A stretch of 64,000 bases of DNA from Candidatus Latescibacterota bacterium (GCA_009694805.1 SICM01000002.1:20383-84382), one strand, 5' to 3'. Shown: positions 53,305 to 61,845, counted from the first letter of the stretch. A program made the numbers and translations. The notes: a model not told the origin generated them from the letters alone.

Positions 53305-53802
53305 GTCCTTTCCCACCTTTCTTGCTCGTGCAAGAAAGGTGGGGCCAAAGAAACACGCCCCTCATCCTTCGACTACGCGGCTTCGCCGCTCCGCTCAGGA
53401 TGCGTTTCCTCCGCCCACGTCCTGAGCGGAGGGCGAAGCGAAGCGAGCCCGAAGTCGAAGGACGCGGCGCAACGTGGACGTTCAGTTGTCGCACCCAATG
53501 TTGTGCCCCCGGCAAGTGGGTTGCTTCTGCTGTGCTGGGGTAGTAAAGGTTTCGGCGCCGCGCCGTCAGATCTTTGGTCTTGGGTGTGTTTTTTGCCGCG
53601 CCGTCCCGGCTTTCAAGCAGAAAGCCCGTCAAGGCACGGTGGGGTACGAGCGACGCGAAGCGGCGCGGGGGTGCGGCGGAAGGGGCTCGGCCTTCCACTG
53701 GACCCAGATTACGCCACTGGACGAAGTACGGCGCGGCAAGCCCGCACGGCGCCTGAGTGCGATTCTTTGCGCCACTTTCTTCTAAAGAAAGTGGCAAAAG
53801 GG
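53305..53802 (+). repeat. Composite hairpin repeat, copy C (full, with insertion)
   Basis: A full element of about 498 nt fills the 596-nt gap. The left end has a perfect stem with 14-nt arms, CCCACCTTTCTTGC (53312-53325) and GCAAGAAAGGTGGG (53330-53343). The right end has 11-nt arms, GCCACTTTCTT (53771-53781) and AAGAAAGTGGC (53785-53795). Between them it matches copy D closely, except for about 100 nt at 53361-53465 made of CCTTCGACTACGC and CGAAGTCGAAGG units. One-base differences in a T-run near 53589 shift frame against copy D, so short frames inside are not accepted as genes. Confidence 0.88.
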
Positions 53803-53878
53803 CCGGTGAGACAGGTCTTTTCTGGTTACCGAAGCCTCGCCCTGAGACAATCCACCCACAACGCAAGGAGCCATGCCA

Positions 53879-54775
53879 ATGAGAGAAGTCCGCTGGGAAC
53901 GCATGTTCCCCGACGAGCTGGAGCGGGCCTTTGCAGCATGCCCCCTGGTCTACTTCGCCTACGGCCTGTGCGAGCCGCACGGCCCCCAGAACGCCGTGGG
54001 CCTGGATGCCCTCAAGGCCCACGCCATCGCCTGCCAGGCCGCGCGGGCCCACGGCGGCATCGTCGCGCCCCCCGACTACTGGCACATCCACGAACTGGGC
54101 GGCTACGCCCTCTGGGCCCAGCGCTCGGTCGGACAGGTCCAGCGCGCCTGGCTCACCTGCTTCCCCCCCTGGCAGCACTTCAAGAACATCTGCTACCACC
54201 TCCGCACGGCGGAGGCACTCGGCTTTCACGCCGCGATCCTGGTCACCGGCCACTACGGTCCCAACTGGCAGGACCTGAAGACGCTTGTGGATCTGATCCA
54301 GCCCCACGTCGGCGTCCGCCTCTACAGCCTCCCCGACTTCGAGGCCAACCAGCCCGGCTTCGCGAATGACGGCAAGAGCGGCGGGGACCACGCCGGCAGG
54401 GTCGAGACCTCCCTCCTCTGGGCCCTCCACCCCGAGTGCGTGGACGTGTCGCGCATCCCGCCCGAGGACCAGCCCGGCCCCCACTTTGCGATGGGCGCGA
54501 ACGCCCGCCTGTCGGATCGGCGGACCGGCGAGCGCATGGTCGCCGACGAGATCCGCTACCTCGGCGAAAAAGCAAAGGAACTGCTGGCCGCCTACGACCG
54601 CGAACGCCCTCGCCACACCCTCCGCACCTACGAGGACGTGGAGCGGCTCTGGGAGACCGTCGTCCGGCCGGCCCTGAAAGATTTCAAGACCATGCAGGAC
54701 ACATGGACGACTCAAGATACCATCCCTGAGGACTCCGTCTGGTACCCCAACTGGCGCGTGCCGGACCGGGGATAG
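53879..54775 (+). CDS. Creatininase-family metal-dependent hydrolase
   Basis: A 298-residue protein of the creatininase family (creatininase, and the MftE and ArfB-like amidohydrolases). The metal site residues are visible: E32 and H34 in CEPHGPQNAVGLD with D43, H125 in VTGHYGPN, and E176 in GDHAGRVETSL. Members hydrolyse cyclic or linear amide bonds using Zn or Mn. ATG 53879 is chosen because AAGGAG lies 8 nt before it; an ATG at 53873 would be too close. The gene follows the composite repeat and starts a tight group with 54799, 55181, 55970 and 56775. Substrate unknown. Confidence 0.85.
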   Translation: MREVRWERMFPDELERAFAACPLVYFAYGLCEPHGPQNAVGLDALKAHAIACQAARAHGGIVAPPDYWHIHELGGYALWAQRSVGQVQRAWLTCFPPWQHFKNICYHLRTAEALGFHAAILVTGHYGPNWQDLKTLVDLIQPHVGVRLYSLPDFEANQPGFANDGKSGGDHAGRVETSLLWALHPECVDVSRIPPEDQPGPHFAMGANARLSDRRTGERMVADEIRYLGEKAKELLAAYDRERPRHTLRTYEDVERLWETVVRPALKDFKTMQDTWTTQDTIPEDSVWYPNWRVPDRG

Positions 54776-54798
54776 CGAAGGAAAAAAGGGAGGTTTTC

Positions 54799-55188
54799 AT
54801 GGCTGTGGTTGAACAGGTCGAAGCCTGGGTCGCCCGGGCGCAGACCAAACTTCAAAATGGGGGCCTTGATGCCGCCGACCTGGACGAACTGCTCCAGGCG
54901 GTCCGAAAGGGACGCATCCTCCGGCAGCGCCTCCTCTACCTGCACGCCGCCACGCCGGGCATCCGCTCCCAGGTCATCGGCATGGCCCTGCACGAGCCGA
55001 CCCCGGGCTCTGTCACACAGATCGAAGCAGAACCCCAGGCGTGGCCCTACAAGACCGTCCACGACGCGATCCTGGACGCCTGGAAGGTGATCCACTTCCC
55101 CGACCAGCGGACGCCTTTCGACGACCGGGAGATCGACCTCCTGGGTTACGAGTTCATCCTGCAAAAGCTGGAGGACGACGATGAGTGA
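54799..55188 (+). CDS. Conserved small protein of unknown function coupled to a PhyH gene
   Basis: A 129-residue, probably soluble protein, rich in charged residues and mostly helical by inspection. The middle has RQRLLYLHAATPGIRSQVIG and a C-terminal acidic tail, KLEDDDE. I do not recognise its family. GGGAGGTTTTC precedes the ATG. Its TGA overlaps the ATG of the following PhyH gene by 8 nt, so the two are translationally coupled and may work together, perhaps as a partner or substrate carrier. GC content and codon use look like the neighbours. Confidence 0.7.
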   Translation: MAVVEQVEAWVARAQTKLQNGGLDAADLDELLQAVRKGRILRQRLLYLHAATPGIRSQVIGMALHEPTPGSVTQIEAEPQAWPYKTVHDAILDAWKVIHFPDQRTPFDDREIDLLGYEFILQKLEDDDE

Positions 55189-55942
55189 CACCCCCTACCG
55201 GTTGACCGACGACGAAGTCATCACCTTCATCATCCGTGGCTACCACGTCGTGGAAGCAGACTTTCCGGCGGGCTTCAACGAAGCGATCTATGAGGAACTC
55301 GGTCAGTTGACGGAGAACCCCGGCAACGCCATTCTGGACCGGGTGCCGAAGCTCTACCAGGTCTACGATCACCCGAAGGTGCGCGGGGCGCTGATCAGCC
55401 TGCTCGGCGAGGATGTTCAGATGCACAGCCACCGCCACTGCCACGTCAACCCCCCCGACACGCGCAGCCAGGCCTGGCACCAGGACGGGGTCAACCAGCG
55501 GCGCCACCAGCTCAGCACGGTCCTGGCCATGTACTATCCCCAGGACGTGACCCCGGACCTGGGGCCCACCGTGCTGATGCCCGGCACCCACTTCCGAAAC
55601 GCCCCCACCGACCGCATGGCCACCTACGCCAACTTCCGGGAGCAGGTGGTCCTCAACGTCCGGGCGGGGACCGTGGCCATCACGCACTACGACATCTGGC
55701 ACGCCGCCATCGCGAACCACGGAGGCCGGACGCGCTACATGCTGAAGTTCCTGTTCCGCCGGGGCAGCGAACCTCAGGCCCCGGCCTGGGACCACGCCCC
55801 GGAGCGGGCCGCAGCCCTTATACACCGTTTCTCGTCCGAGAAGGCCTGCGCCTGCTCGCAGTCAGATCACTACAAGGAACGCGCCCTGCGGATGGAGATG
55901 TGGAATCACCTCGCAGGCCGCCTGAACGATGTGAACCCGTAG
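55181..55942 (+). CDS. PhyH-family Fe(II)/2-oxoglutarate dioxygenase 5
   Basis: A 253-residue PhyH-type oxygenase with HxD at H100/D102 in AWHQDGVNQRRH and a distal histidine in YDIWHAAIANHGG followed by RTRYMLKFLFRR. It shares FITGY-type opening, YYPQDVT, GPT and RYMLKFLF motifs with the N-terminal half of the PhyH-HEAT protein at 34356, and is the sixth PhyH domain in the window counting that fusion. A late SSEKACACSQSD adds two close cysteines. The ATG overlaps the preceding gene. Confidence 0.87.
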   Translation: MSDTPYRLTDDEVITFIIRGYHVVEADFPAGFNEAIYEELGQLTENPGNAILDRVPKLYQVYDHPKVRGALISLLGEDVQMHSHRHCHVNPPDTRSQAWHQDGVNQRRHQLSTVLAMYYPQDVTPDLGPTVLMPGTHFRNAPTDRMATYANFREQVVLNVRAGTVAITHYDIWHAAIANHGGRTRYMLKFLFRRGSEPQAPAWDHAPERAAALIHRFSSEKACACSQSDHYKERALRMEMWNHLAGRLNDVNP

Positions 55943-55969
55943 AAACGTCGGACTTTCCGAGGAGACCTC

Positions 55970-56749
55970 GTGTACCCCAACCCCCTGAAGCAGAAGCTGA
56001 GAAACGGCGAGATCGTGCTGGGCTCCGGCCTGCCCGCCCCGTCGGCGCTCGTCGCCAGTGTGATCATCAACACCCGGCCCGACTTTCTCTGGATCGACAC
56101 CGAACACGCGCCCTTCGGGATGGAGGCGCTGGACGTCATCCCCACCCTCGCCCGGCAGCGGGGCGTGGCCCCGATGATCCGGGTGGCCTGGAACGACCCG
56201 GCGCTGATCAAGAAGGCCTACGACGTGGGCGCGGTGGCCGTGATGGTGCCCCAGGTGGACACCGCCGAGCAGGCCGCCAGGGCCGTGCAGTACGCCCGCT
56301 ACGCGCCGGAGGGGCGGCGCGGCATCTCCCCCTCGTGGCCCCACATCGCGGGCGAGGACTGGAACCGCGTGATCCAGACCGCCAACGAGGAGACGGTGCT
56401 GGTGCTCCAGGTCGAGAGCCGGGAGGCGTACGAAAACATCGATGAGATCAAGAAAGTGCCGGGCATCGACGTGCTCCTGGTCGGGCCTATGGACCTGTCC
56501 GCCTCGGTCGGCAAGATCACCGAGACCGGCGCCAGGGAGGTCCAGGAGATCATGCGGGACGTGCCCCGAAGGCTGGAGGGAACCGGGATCGTCGCGGGTA
56601 CCACGCTCGGAGAAGTGGCCGAGATCCAGGAAAAACTCCGGTGGGGCTACCGCTTCATGAACGTCGGCAACGCCCTGTTTTACGGTGCGCAGGTGCTGGG
56701 GAAAAACCTGGAGACCCTGCGGGCCGACCCGAAGGGAGAGAAATCGTGA
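55970..56749 (+). CDS. HpcH/HpaI-family 2-keto-3-deoxy sugar-acid aldolase-like protein 2
   Basis: A 259-residue HpcH/HpaI barrel with canonical residues: FLWIDTEHAPFG holds the catalytic histidine, PMIRVAWND the conserved arginine, LVLQVESREAYEN the metal-binding glutamate, and LLVGPMDLSASVG the second metal ligand. Relatives include GarL, HpcH, YfaU (2-keto-3-deoxyrhamnonate aldolase) and YagE-like functional analogues, releasing pyruvate. Unlike the copy at 8187 the active site looks intact, so this is the best candidate for the final cleavage in a deoxy-sugar-acid pathway. The start is GTG at 55970 with GAGGAGA upstream. Confidence 0.86.
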   Translation: MYPNPLKQKLRNGEIVLGSGLPAPSALVASVIINTRPDFLWIDTEHAPFGMEALDVIPTLARQRGVAPMIRVAWNDPALIKKAYDVGAVAVMVPQVDTAEQAARAVQYARYAPEGRRGISPSWPHIAGEDWNRVIQTANEETVLVLQVESREAYENIDEIKKVPGIDVLLVGPMDLSASVGKITETGAREVQEIMRDVPRRLEGTGIVAGTTLGEVAEIQEKLRWGYRFMNVGNALFYGAQVLGKNLETLRADPKGEKS

Positions 56750-56774
56750 AGGACACCACGAAAGGAGAAGGCTG

Positions 56775-59399
56775 TTGAAACCTCGCACCATTTTGTTGAC
56801 CGCCATGCGCAGCCCGCACGTGCCCACGCGCGTCAGCATCCCGTTTGAACAGGGAGAAGTCAGAGGCTTTGAAAACCTGATCATCCAGGACGCCTCCGGC
56901 CACGCCGTGCCATCCCAGGGCCGGTCCCTCCTGGACTGGAAGGACGGCTCGGCCAAGTGGGGGCAGTTCGTGTTTGAGCCGGGGGATTCGGACGGCCCCT
57001 TCACGCTGAAGGAGGGGCAGCCGGAAGGCGACCTCCTGCTGCGGGAGGAGGGGGACCTCTACCGGATCGACACCGGCAGGGTGGTCATCGACATCCCCAT
57101 CATCCGGACCTGGCCGAACGCGATCTGTTATCCGCCTTTTGTGGCTAGCCTGTCTTACAAGGACGAGCGCGGCGGGCTCCACCCCCTCCTGCGCGGCACC
57201 CCGCATACCGGCCTGCGCGTCGCCGAGGCGGATGGCCGGGTCTTCCTGAGCGAGCGCACCCTCAACGCGGACCAGTTGATGAATGAGCCGCTCCGCCGCC
57301 GGACACGGGAGGTCACGGTGGTGGAGCGGGGGCCGGTGCGGGCGTGGGTGCAGATCCGGGGCATCTCGGCCTGTGACATCTACAGCCCCGGCCTGGATTA
57401 CGTCATCGGCATCGAGGCGTATCGGAATTCGTCCCTCGTGAAATTCGAGGTCACCTGGCGGCACGCGGACCAGGAGGTCTACCACCTGGTACAGGACCTC
57501 CGCTTCACCCTGCCGTTCGCGAGCCGCTGCCGGCGGGTCACGACCGGCATGGAACACGGGGCCACCACGGACAACCTGGCGCCGGGGAGCGAGTACCGGG
57601 TGCTCCAGGAGGATGAAGGGGTCTACTATGCGGACCGGCTCGACCCGAACGGGGAGCGCGTGGGCCTGGCCTGGGGGTCCGGCCACGGACGGACGGCCCC
57701 GGGCTGGATGCAGGCCCGGTTCGACGACGGCCGGATCAGCGTCGCCGTGCGGGATTTCGTCCGGGAATACCCCAATGAGATCCGCGTCACCGAGGATGAG
57801 GTGAGCGTCGGACTCTGGCCGCAGGACGCGGCGGACCGGATCGCCAGCAAGCGCCTCCTGCCCATCCATCCGCTCACGGCCCGCGACCCGGACCTCCGCC
57901 ACCGGCACACGATATACGACAACCTGGCCTGCCACCCCTACTGGGCCTTCTTCGACCCGGAGACCCGCTGCCTGGAGACCGTGCAGGGGATGCAGAAGAC
58001 CCAGGTCCTCTGGGCGGACGTGGACCCGGCCCTGGACAGCCTCGCGTGGAACCGCCGCGTGCGGGAGGACCTGCTGGAGATCAACCAGGCGCGCGTGGCC
58101 TGCGAGGACCTCCGGAAGTCGGCGACCTACGCCTCCGTCTATCAGCTCGACCGGGAGAAACGGCCCGCCTTCGCGCACGTGCTGGACGTCGCCGCTCGCT
58201 GGCTGACGAACCACGAGGAGGCGTTCCACGTCACCGGGAAGTTCGACGCCGGGGACCTGATCTACATCTGGGCCCCTCACTCCAGCTCCAAGGACCACGA
58301 CCGAAAACACGCCGCCCGGCGGGAGCACTCCCGGATGGGCTACTGGAACAACAACGAGGAGGACCCCTGTCACGGCTTGCACACCTACTTCCTGGCCACC
58401 GGAGACGTGCGCGCCTGCCGGACGGCCGCGAACATGGCCCGGCACATGTGGGACATCGACATCCGACACTACCCCCACCTGGGGATGTACACGCACTGCT
58501 ACGGCCACTGCTTCCGGGGCGGAAGCGCCACGGCTACCGACCACTTCTGGATCGAGGGGCTTCTGGACTACTATCTCCTCTGCGGGGACCCGGAGATCCG
58601 GGCGGGCATCTCGGGGCTCACCCGGTTCCTGGCCCAGGACACGGAGCGCATCCGGTTCGAAGACTGCGACCTCCGCACCGTCTCCCTCTTCCTGATGCAG
58701 CTCGTCAACTACAACGACTTCAGCGAAGACGTGGACCTGATCGAGCGGGCGCGCCGGATGGCGGAGAGCATGATCGCGGAGCAGCACCCCGACGGCTTCT
58801 TCCCCCTCTGGGGGTCCGCGGCCCGGAGACGCTTTGCGGAGCAGAAACGGCCCGGCTACGACTCCCCCCACACCGCCGGGCAGGGGGCCTGGTTCTCCAC
58901 GCTGGCCCTGCAGGGCCTGATGGGGCTCTACACCGTGGACCCCGACCCGCGCTGGCGGGAGGCGTTCTATCGTCAGTTCGACTTCCTCGTGGATCACTGC
59001 CTGTTCGGGGAGCACAGCCTGATCGACGAGCGCACCCGGCTCGACCGGGACACGATCTTCCACGCCCCCAACATCCCGACGGAACCGCACGCCGACTGGT
59101 CGTCGCCGGAATTCCAGCGCATCCTGGTGTTCGCCTACCAGGACCGGAAGGACCCGAAGTACCTGGAGATGGGGCGACGGATGATGGGCTACTACACGTC
59201 CCGCCCGTACTGCGGGCCGGAGTGGGGGAAGCGGCTGGAGGGGCTGCCCGTTCCGGGGAAGGCGCACGACGACGACGGGAACCGGGTCGAGGCCGCGCCG
59301 GACCGGCACGAGGACCAGGTGCGGCCGCTGGTGCCCTCCACGAACCTGCGGTGCCTGCCGGCGATGATGGCCCTGTTGATGGAGACCGGGACAGTTTGA
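56775..59399 (+). CDS. PcRGLX/YetA-like protein, divergent paralogue 3
   Basis: An 874-residue relative of 5425 and 39561, more divergent but with the same three-part plan: N-terminal barrel-like part (RVSIPFEQGEVRGFENLIIQ), beta-sandwich centre, and toroid with GYWNNNEEDPCHGLHTYFLA and THCYGHCFRGGSATATDHFW. The start is set at TTG 56775 with AAAGGAG 7-8 nt upstream; a longer in-frame ATG at 56685 would overlap the aldolase gene. The N-terminal leader is short and not a clear signal peptide. Family members act at chain ends of rhamnogalacturonan-like polymers; the exact reaction is unproven. Copy D of the composite repeat follows. Confidence 0.78.
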   Translation: MKPRTILLTAMRSPHVPTRVSIPFEQGEVRGFENLIIQDASGHAVPSQGRSLLDWKDGSAKWGQFVFEPGDSDGPFTLKEGQPEGDLLLREEGDLYRIDTGRVVIDIPIIRTWPNAICYPPFVASLSYKDERGGLHPLLRGTPHTGLRVAEADGRVFLSERTLNADQLMNEPLRRRTREVTVVERGPVRAWVQIRGISACDIYSPGLDYVIGIEAYRNSSLVKFEVTWRHADQEVYHLVQDLRFTLPFASRCRRVTTGMEHGATTDNLAPGSEYRVLQEDEGVYYADRLDPNGERVGLAWGSGHGRTAPGWMQARFDDGRISVAVRDFVREYPNEIRVTEDEVSVGLWPQDAADRIASKRLLPIHPLTARDPDLRHRHTIYDNLACHPYWAFFDPETRCLETVQGMQKTQVLWADVDPALDSLAWNRRVREDLLEINQARVACEDLRKSATYASVYQLDREKRPAFAHVLDVAARWLTNHEEAFHVTGKFDAGDLIYIWAPHSSSKDHDRKHAARREHSRMGYWNNNEEDPCHGLHTYFLATGDVRACRTAANMARHMWDIDIRHYPHLGMYTHCYGHCFRGGSATATDHFWIEGLLDYYLLCGDPEIRAGISGLTRFLAQDTERIRFEDCDLRTVSLFLMQLVNYNDFSEDVDLIERARRMAESMIAEQHPDGFFPLWGSAARRRFAEQKRPGYDSPHTAGQGAWFSTLALQGLMGLYTVDPDPRWREAFYRQFDFLVDHCLFGEHSLIDERTRLDRDTIFHAPNIPTEPHADWSSPEFQRILVFAYQDRKDPKYLEMGRRMMGYYTSRPYCGPEWGKRLEGLPVPGKAHDDDGNRVEAAPDRHEDQVRPLVPSTNLRCLPAMMALLMETGTV

Positions 59400-59458
59400 A
59401 CCTACCTCCGCGAGCAGAAGAGGGAGGGCGAAAGAAGGATATCCGCTCAGAGATTTTC

Positions 59459-59881
59459 TTATCGTCCTTTCCCACCTTTCTTGCTCGTGCAAGAAAGGTG
59501 GGGCCAAAGAAACACGCCCCTCAGACGCCGGGGAGGCTTGGGCGCGGCGCAACGTGGACGTTCAGTTGACGCACCGAATGTTGTGCCCCCGGCAAGTGGG
59601 TTGCTTCTGCTGTGCTGTGGTAGTGAAGGTTTGGGCGCCGCGCCGTCAGATCTTTGGTCTTGGGTGTGTTTTTGCCGCGCCGTCCCGACTTTCAAGCAGA
59701 AGGTTCGTTCAGGCACGGTGGGGTACGAGCGACGCGAAGCGGCGCGGGGGTGCGGTGGAAGGGGCCCGGACTACCACTGGACCCCGATTACGCCACTGGA
59801 CGAAGTACGGCGCGGCCAGCCCGCGCGGCGCATGAGCGCGATTCTTTGCGCCACTTTCTTCTAAAGAAAGTGGCAAAAGGG
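59459..59881 (+). repeat. Composite hairpin repeat, copy D (full)
   Basis: About 423 nt form the cleanest full copy. The left stem has 14-nt arms (59470-59483 and 59488-59501), the right stem has 11-nt arms (59850-59860 and 59864-59874). The core carries CAACGTGGACGTTCAGTTG, GTTGTGCCCCCGGCAAGTGG and CGTCCCGACTTTCAAGCAG. It lacks the 100-nt insertion of copy C. It fills most of the 578-nt gap; the rest holds a possible weak promoter (TTGATC 59935, TATTTA 59957) too close to the next ATG to be convincing. Confidence 0.88.
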
Positions 59882-59977
59882 TCGCTGAGATGGACGTCAG
59901 GCGGTTGCCGAAGTTTCGCCCTGAGAAGATGCCATTGATCAAAGATCTGAAAACCTTATTTACGAGAAGGAACTCCT

Positions 59978-61741
59978 ATGGATAGAGACGCAGAATCCCG
60001 ATACATCTTAGATATGACGCAATGCGAACCGCACACAGCTCTCTCCCGCGCCTTCGAGCACGGCAAGTGGACGGCCGTGGACTACGAGATCGACGCCGGA
60101 CCTGGAAAAATGCTGTTCTGCGGCCCGGATGCGGACGCCCCCCCCCTCACCCTCAAACTCCACGCGAAGGGGTGGCACGCCATCTACGTCGGGACCTACG
60201 GCGGCCCTTCGTATCAGGCGGGCGAGATGGCGCTGTTCCTGAAGCTGACGGGAGACGCCGGCTATACCTACTCGACCCAGGAAAACTTCCGGCCCGGAAA
60301 GGACATCGTCCCGCCGGAGATGGTGCCGGGCCCGGCGGACATCAGCGAAGCCTACTGGAAGTCCGCGGACCTGGCCGGACAGGACATCCTGTTCCACCGC
60401 CCGGAGTCGGGGGAGCACGGGGAGTCCCCCACGAACGTCAGTTACATTCGCCTGGTGCCCCTGTCGGAGGCGGAGGCGGCGCGGGCGCAACGCGACCGGT
60501 CCCGGACGGACACCCGCCTGCTGATCGCCAACCACGACAGCGGGCAGCACAACTACTGGAGCTACGCCTCGCAGCAGGACATGCGAAATGAGTTCGAGAC
60601 GTTCAGGGGGAGCGACTTCAAGATGATGCTGTGGGGGTGCTCCCTGGGGCTGGGGACGTTCTACCCGTCCCGCGTGGGGACGGAACAGGTCTGGACGTTC
60701 GGGTTCCGGGGTCGGCGGGCCGTGTCGAACGAGTCGCGGGACCGCTACCGGCGGGCGGGATTCGACCCGCTGCGAGGGGCGGTGGAATGCGCCCATGAGG
60801 TCGGGATCGAGATCTACCCGCAGGTCCGCATGGAGAGCGCCCAGCTCCCCCCCAACCACCTCAACTACGGCGGGCCGGGGCAGTTCTATCTGGACCATCC
60901 GGAATGGCGGTGCCTCACGCGGGAGGGGAATCCGACCCGCGGACTGAGTCAGGCGTTCCCGGAGGTGCGGGCGAAGTACGTCGCCCTGCTCCGGGAATGG
61001 GTGGAGGACTACGGGGCCGACGGGGTGAACATCATCTTCTGCCGGTCCTGGCCCTACGCCCTGTTCGAGGAGCCCGTGCGGGCGTCGTTCCAGGAGAAAT
61101 ACGGGGAGGACATCCTGAAGCTGCCCGCTTACGACGACCGCGTCCTGGCCCACCAGGCGGGGTTTCTGACACAGCTCCTGCGCGAGACGCGGCAGATGCT
61201 CGACGAGGTGGGGAAGAAGCAGGGCCGTCGCCTGGGCACGTGCTACGTCCTGCCCACGAGCTATAAGCTCCCCGACTTCCCGGACCTCGGCCCGCTGACG
61301 AGCTGCAAATGCTACGGCATGGACGCGGAGACCTGGGTGAAGGAGGGCCTGGTGGACCACCTGGCGGTCCACATGGAGCAGGTCGCGCCGCACGACGGGA
61401 GCGGGGCCGTCCCCATCCTGAAGGCGTTCCAACAGTTCACAAACGGGACCCGGACGCAGCTCTACGCGGACCTCTACCCCCGGAGGCAGTCCGGGGATTC
61501 CATGCGCATCCGGGCGAAGACCTGCTACGACGCGGGCGTGGACGGCCTCTGCTTCTGGGACACGCACGGCCGCATCTCCCGCCTGTCCGGCTGGGCCATG
61601 CACCGGGTGCTGGGACACAAAAAGGAGATGGACACCCCGGAGATGGAGCGGTTCGCGAAGAGCCTGTTCCGGTGCGTGCCCATGCGGACCCTGGACGGCT
61701 ATCAGATGGACGGCCCCTGGGCCATGCCGAGCGACGGATGA
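59978..61741 (+). CDS. TIM-barrel glycoside-hydrolase-like protein, paralogue D
   Basis: A 587-residue fourth member of the family at 3233, 11767 and 25901. It opens with RYILDMTQCEPHTALSRAF, keeps PPLTLKL, HAIYVGTYGG, and the ADLAGQDILFHRP linker, then the barrel segment GADGVNIIFCRSWPYALFEEPV (E364) and the late VDGLCFWDTHGR. The N-terminal nine residues longer than in other copies are charged and not a signal peptide. AGAAGGAACTCC precedes the ATG. The four copies are spread over 58 kb, each beside a different set of sugar enzymes. Family unassigned. Confidence 0.73.
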   Translation: MDRDAESRYILDMTQCEPHTALSRAFEHGKWTAVDYEIDAGPGKMLFCGPDADAPPLTLKLHAKGWHAIYVGTYGGPSYQAGEMALFLKLTGDAGYTYSTQENFRPGKDIVPPEMVPGPADISEAYWKSADLAGQDILFHRPESGEHGESPTNVSYIRLVPLSEAEAARAQRDRSRTDTRLLIANHDSGQHNYWSYASQQDMRNEFETFRGSDFKMMLWGCSLGLGTFYPSRVGTEQVWTFGFRGRRAVSNESRDRYRRAGFDPLRGAVECAHEVGIEIYPQVRMESAQLPPNHLNYGGPGQFYLDHPEWRCLTREGNPTRGLSQAFPEVRAKYVALLREWVEDYGADGVNIIFCRSWPYALFEEPVRASFQEKYGEDILKLPAYDDRVLAHQAGFLTQLLRETRQMLDEVGKKQGRRLGTCYVLPTSYKLPDFPDLGPLTSCKCYGMDAETWVKEGLVDHLAVHMEQVAPHDGSGAVPILKAFQQFTNGTRTQLYADLYPRRQSGDSMRIRAKTCYDAGVDGLCFWDTHGRISRLSGWAMHRVLGHKKEMDTPEMERFAKSLFRCVPMRTLDGYQMDGPWAMPSDG

Positions 61742-61746
61742 AAGGC

Positions 61747-61845
61747 GCCCCCCTTCCACCCCCAATCCCCTCCCTCCCCCAGCATTGGGGGAGGGAGGGG
61801 GTACTCAGGGCTTTGCCCCTTGAGATGGGGGAGGGCTGGGGGCTG
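61747..61845 (+). repeat. Dispersed C/G-rich hairpin repeat, copy 2
   Basis: A 99-nt near-copy of 2033-2132, with the stem CCCTCCCTCCCCC/GGGGGAGGGAGGG around AGCATT and the GGCTTTGCCCCTTGAGATGG tail. It lies between the paralogue D stop and the phosphosulfolactate-synthase-like gene. The two copies differ mainly in the hairpin loop. Confidence 0.8.

Noticed and set aside
53474..53785. Short forward frame conserved between the repeat copies at 53.5 and 59.6 kb
   Set aside because: The start is shared, but a one-base difference in a T-run shifts the frame between copies, and no ribosome binding site or domain is seen. It is part of the composite repeat.
56655..59552. A 965-codon open frame on the reverse strand
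   Set aside because: It runs opposite the PcRGLX/YetA gene at 56775, shows no domain, and is a by-product of high GC content. The same holds for other long reverse frames, such as 28394-30349, 4025-5368 and 62425-63984.
59709..59942. Reverse-strand frame shared by copies A, C and D of the composite repeat
   Set aside because: A 4-nt length difference in the internal stem of copy A breaks the frame, so nucleotide structure rather than protein is conserved.
59935..59962. Promoter-like TTGATC/TATTTA before paralogue D
   Set aside because: The predicted transcript start would fall inside the ribosome binding site, leaving almost no leader.
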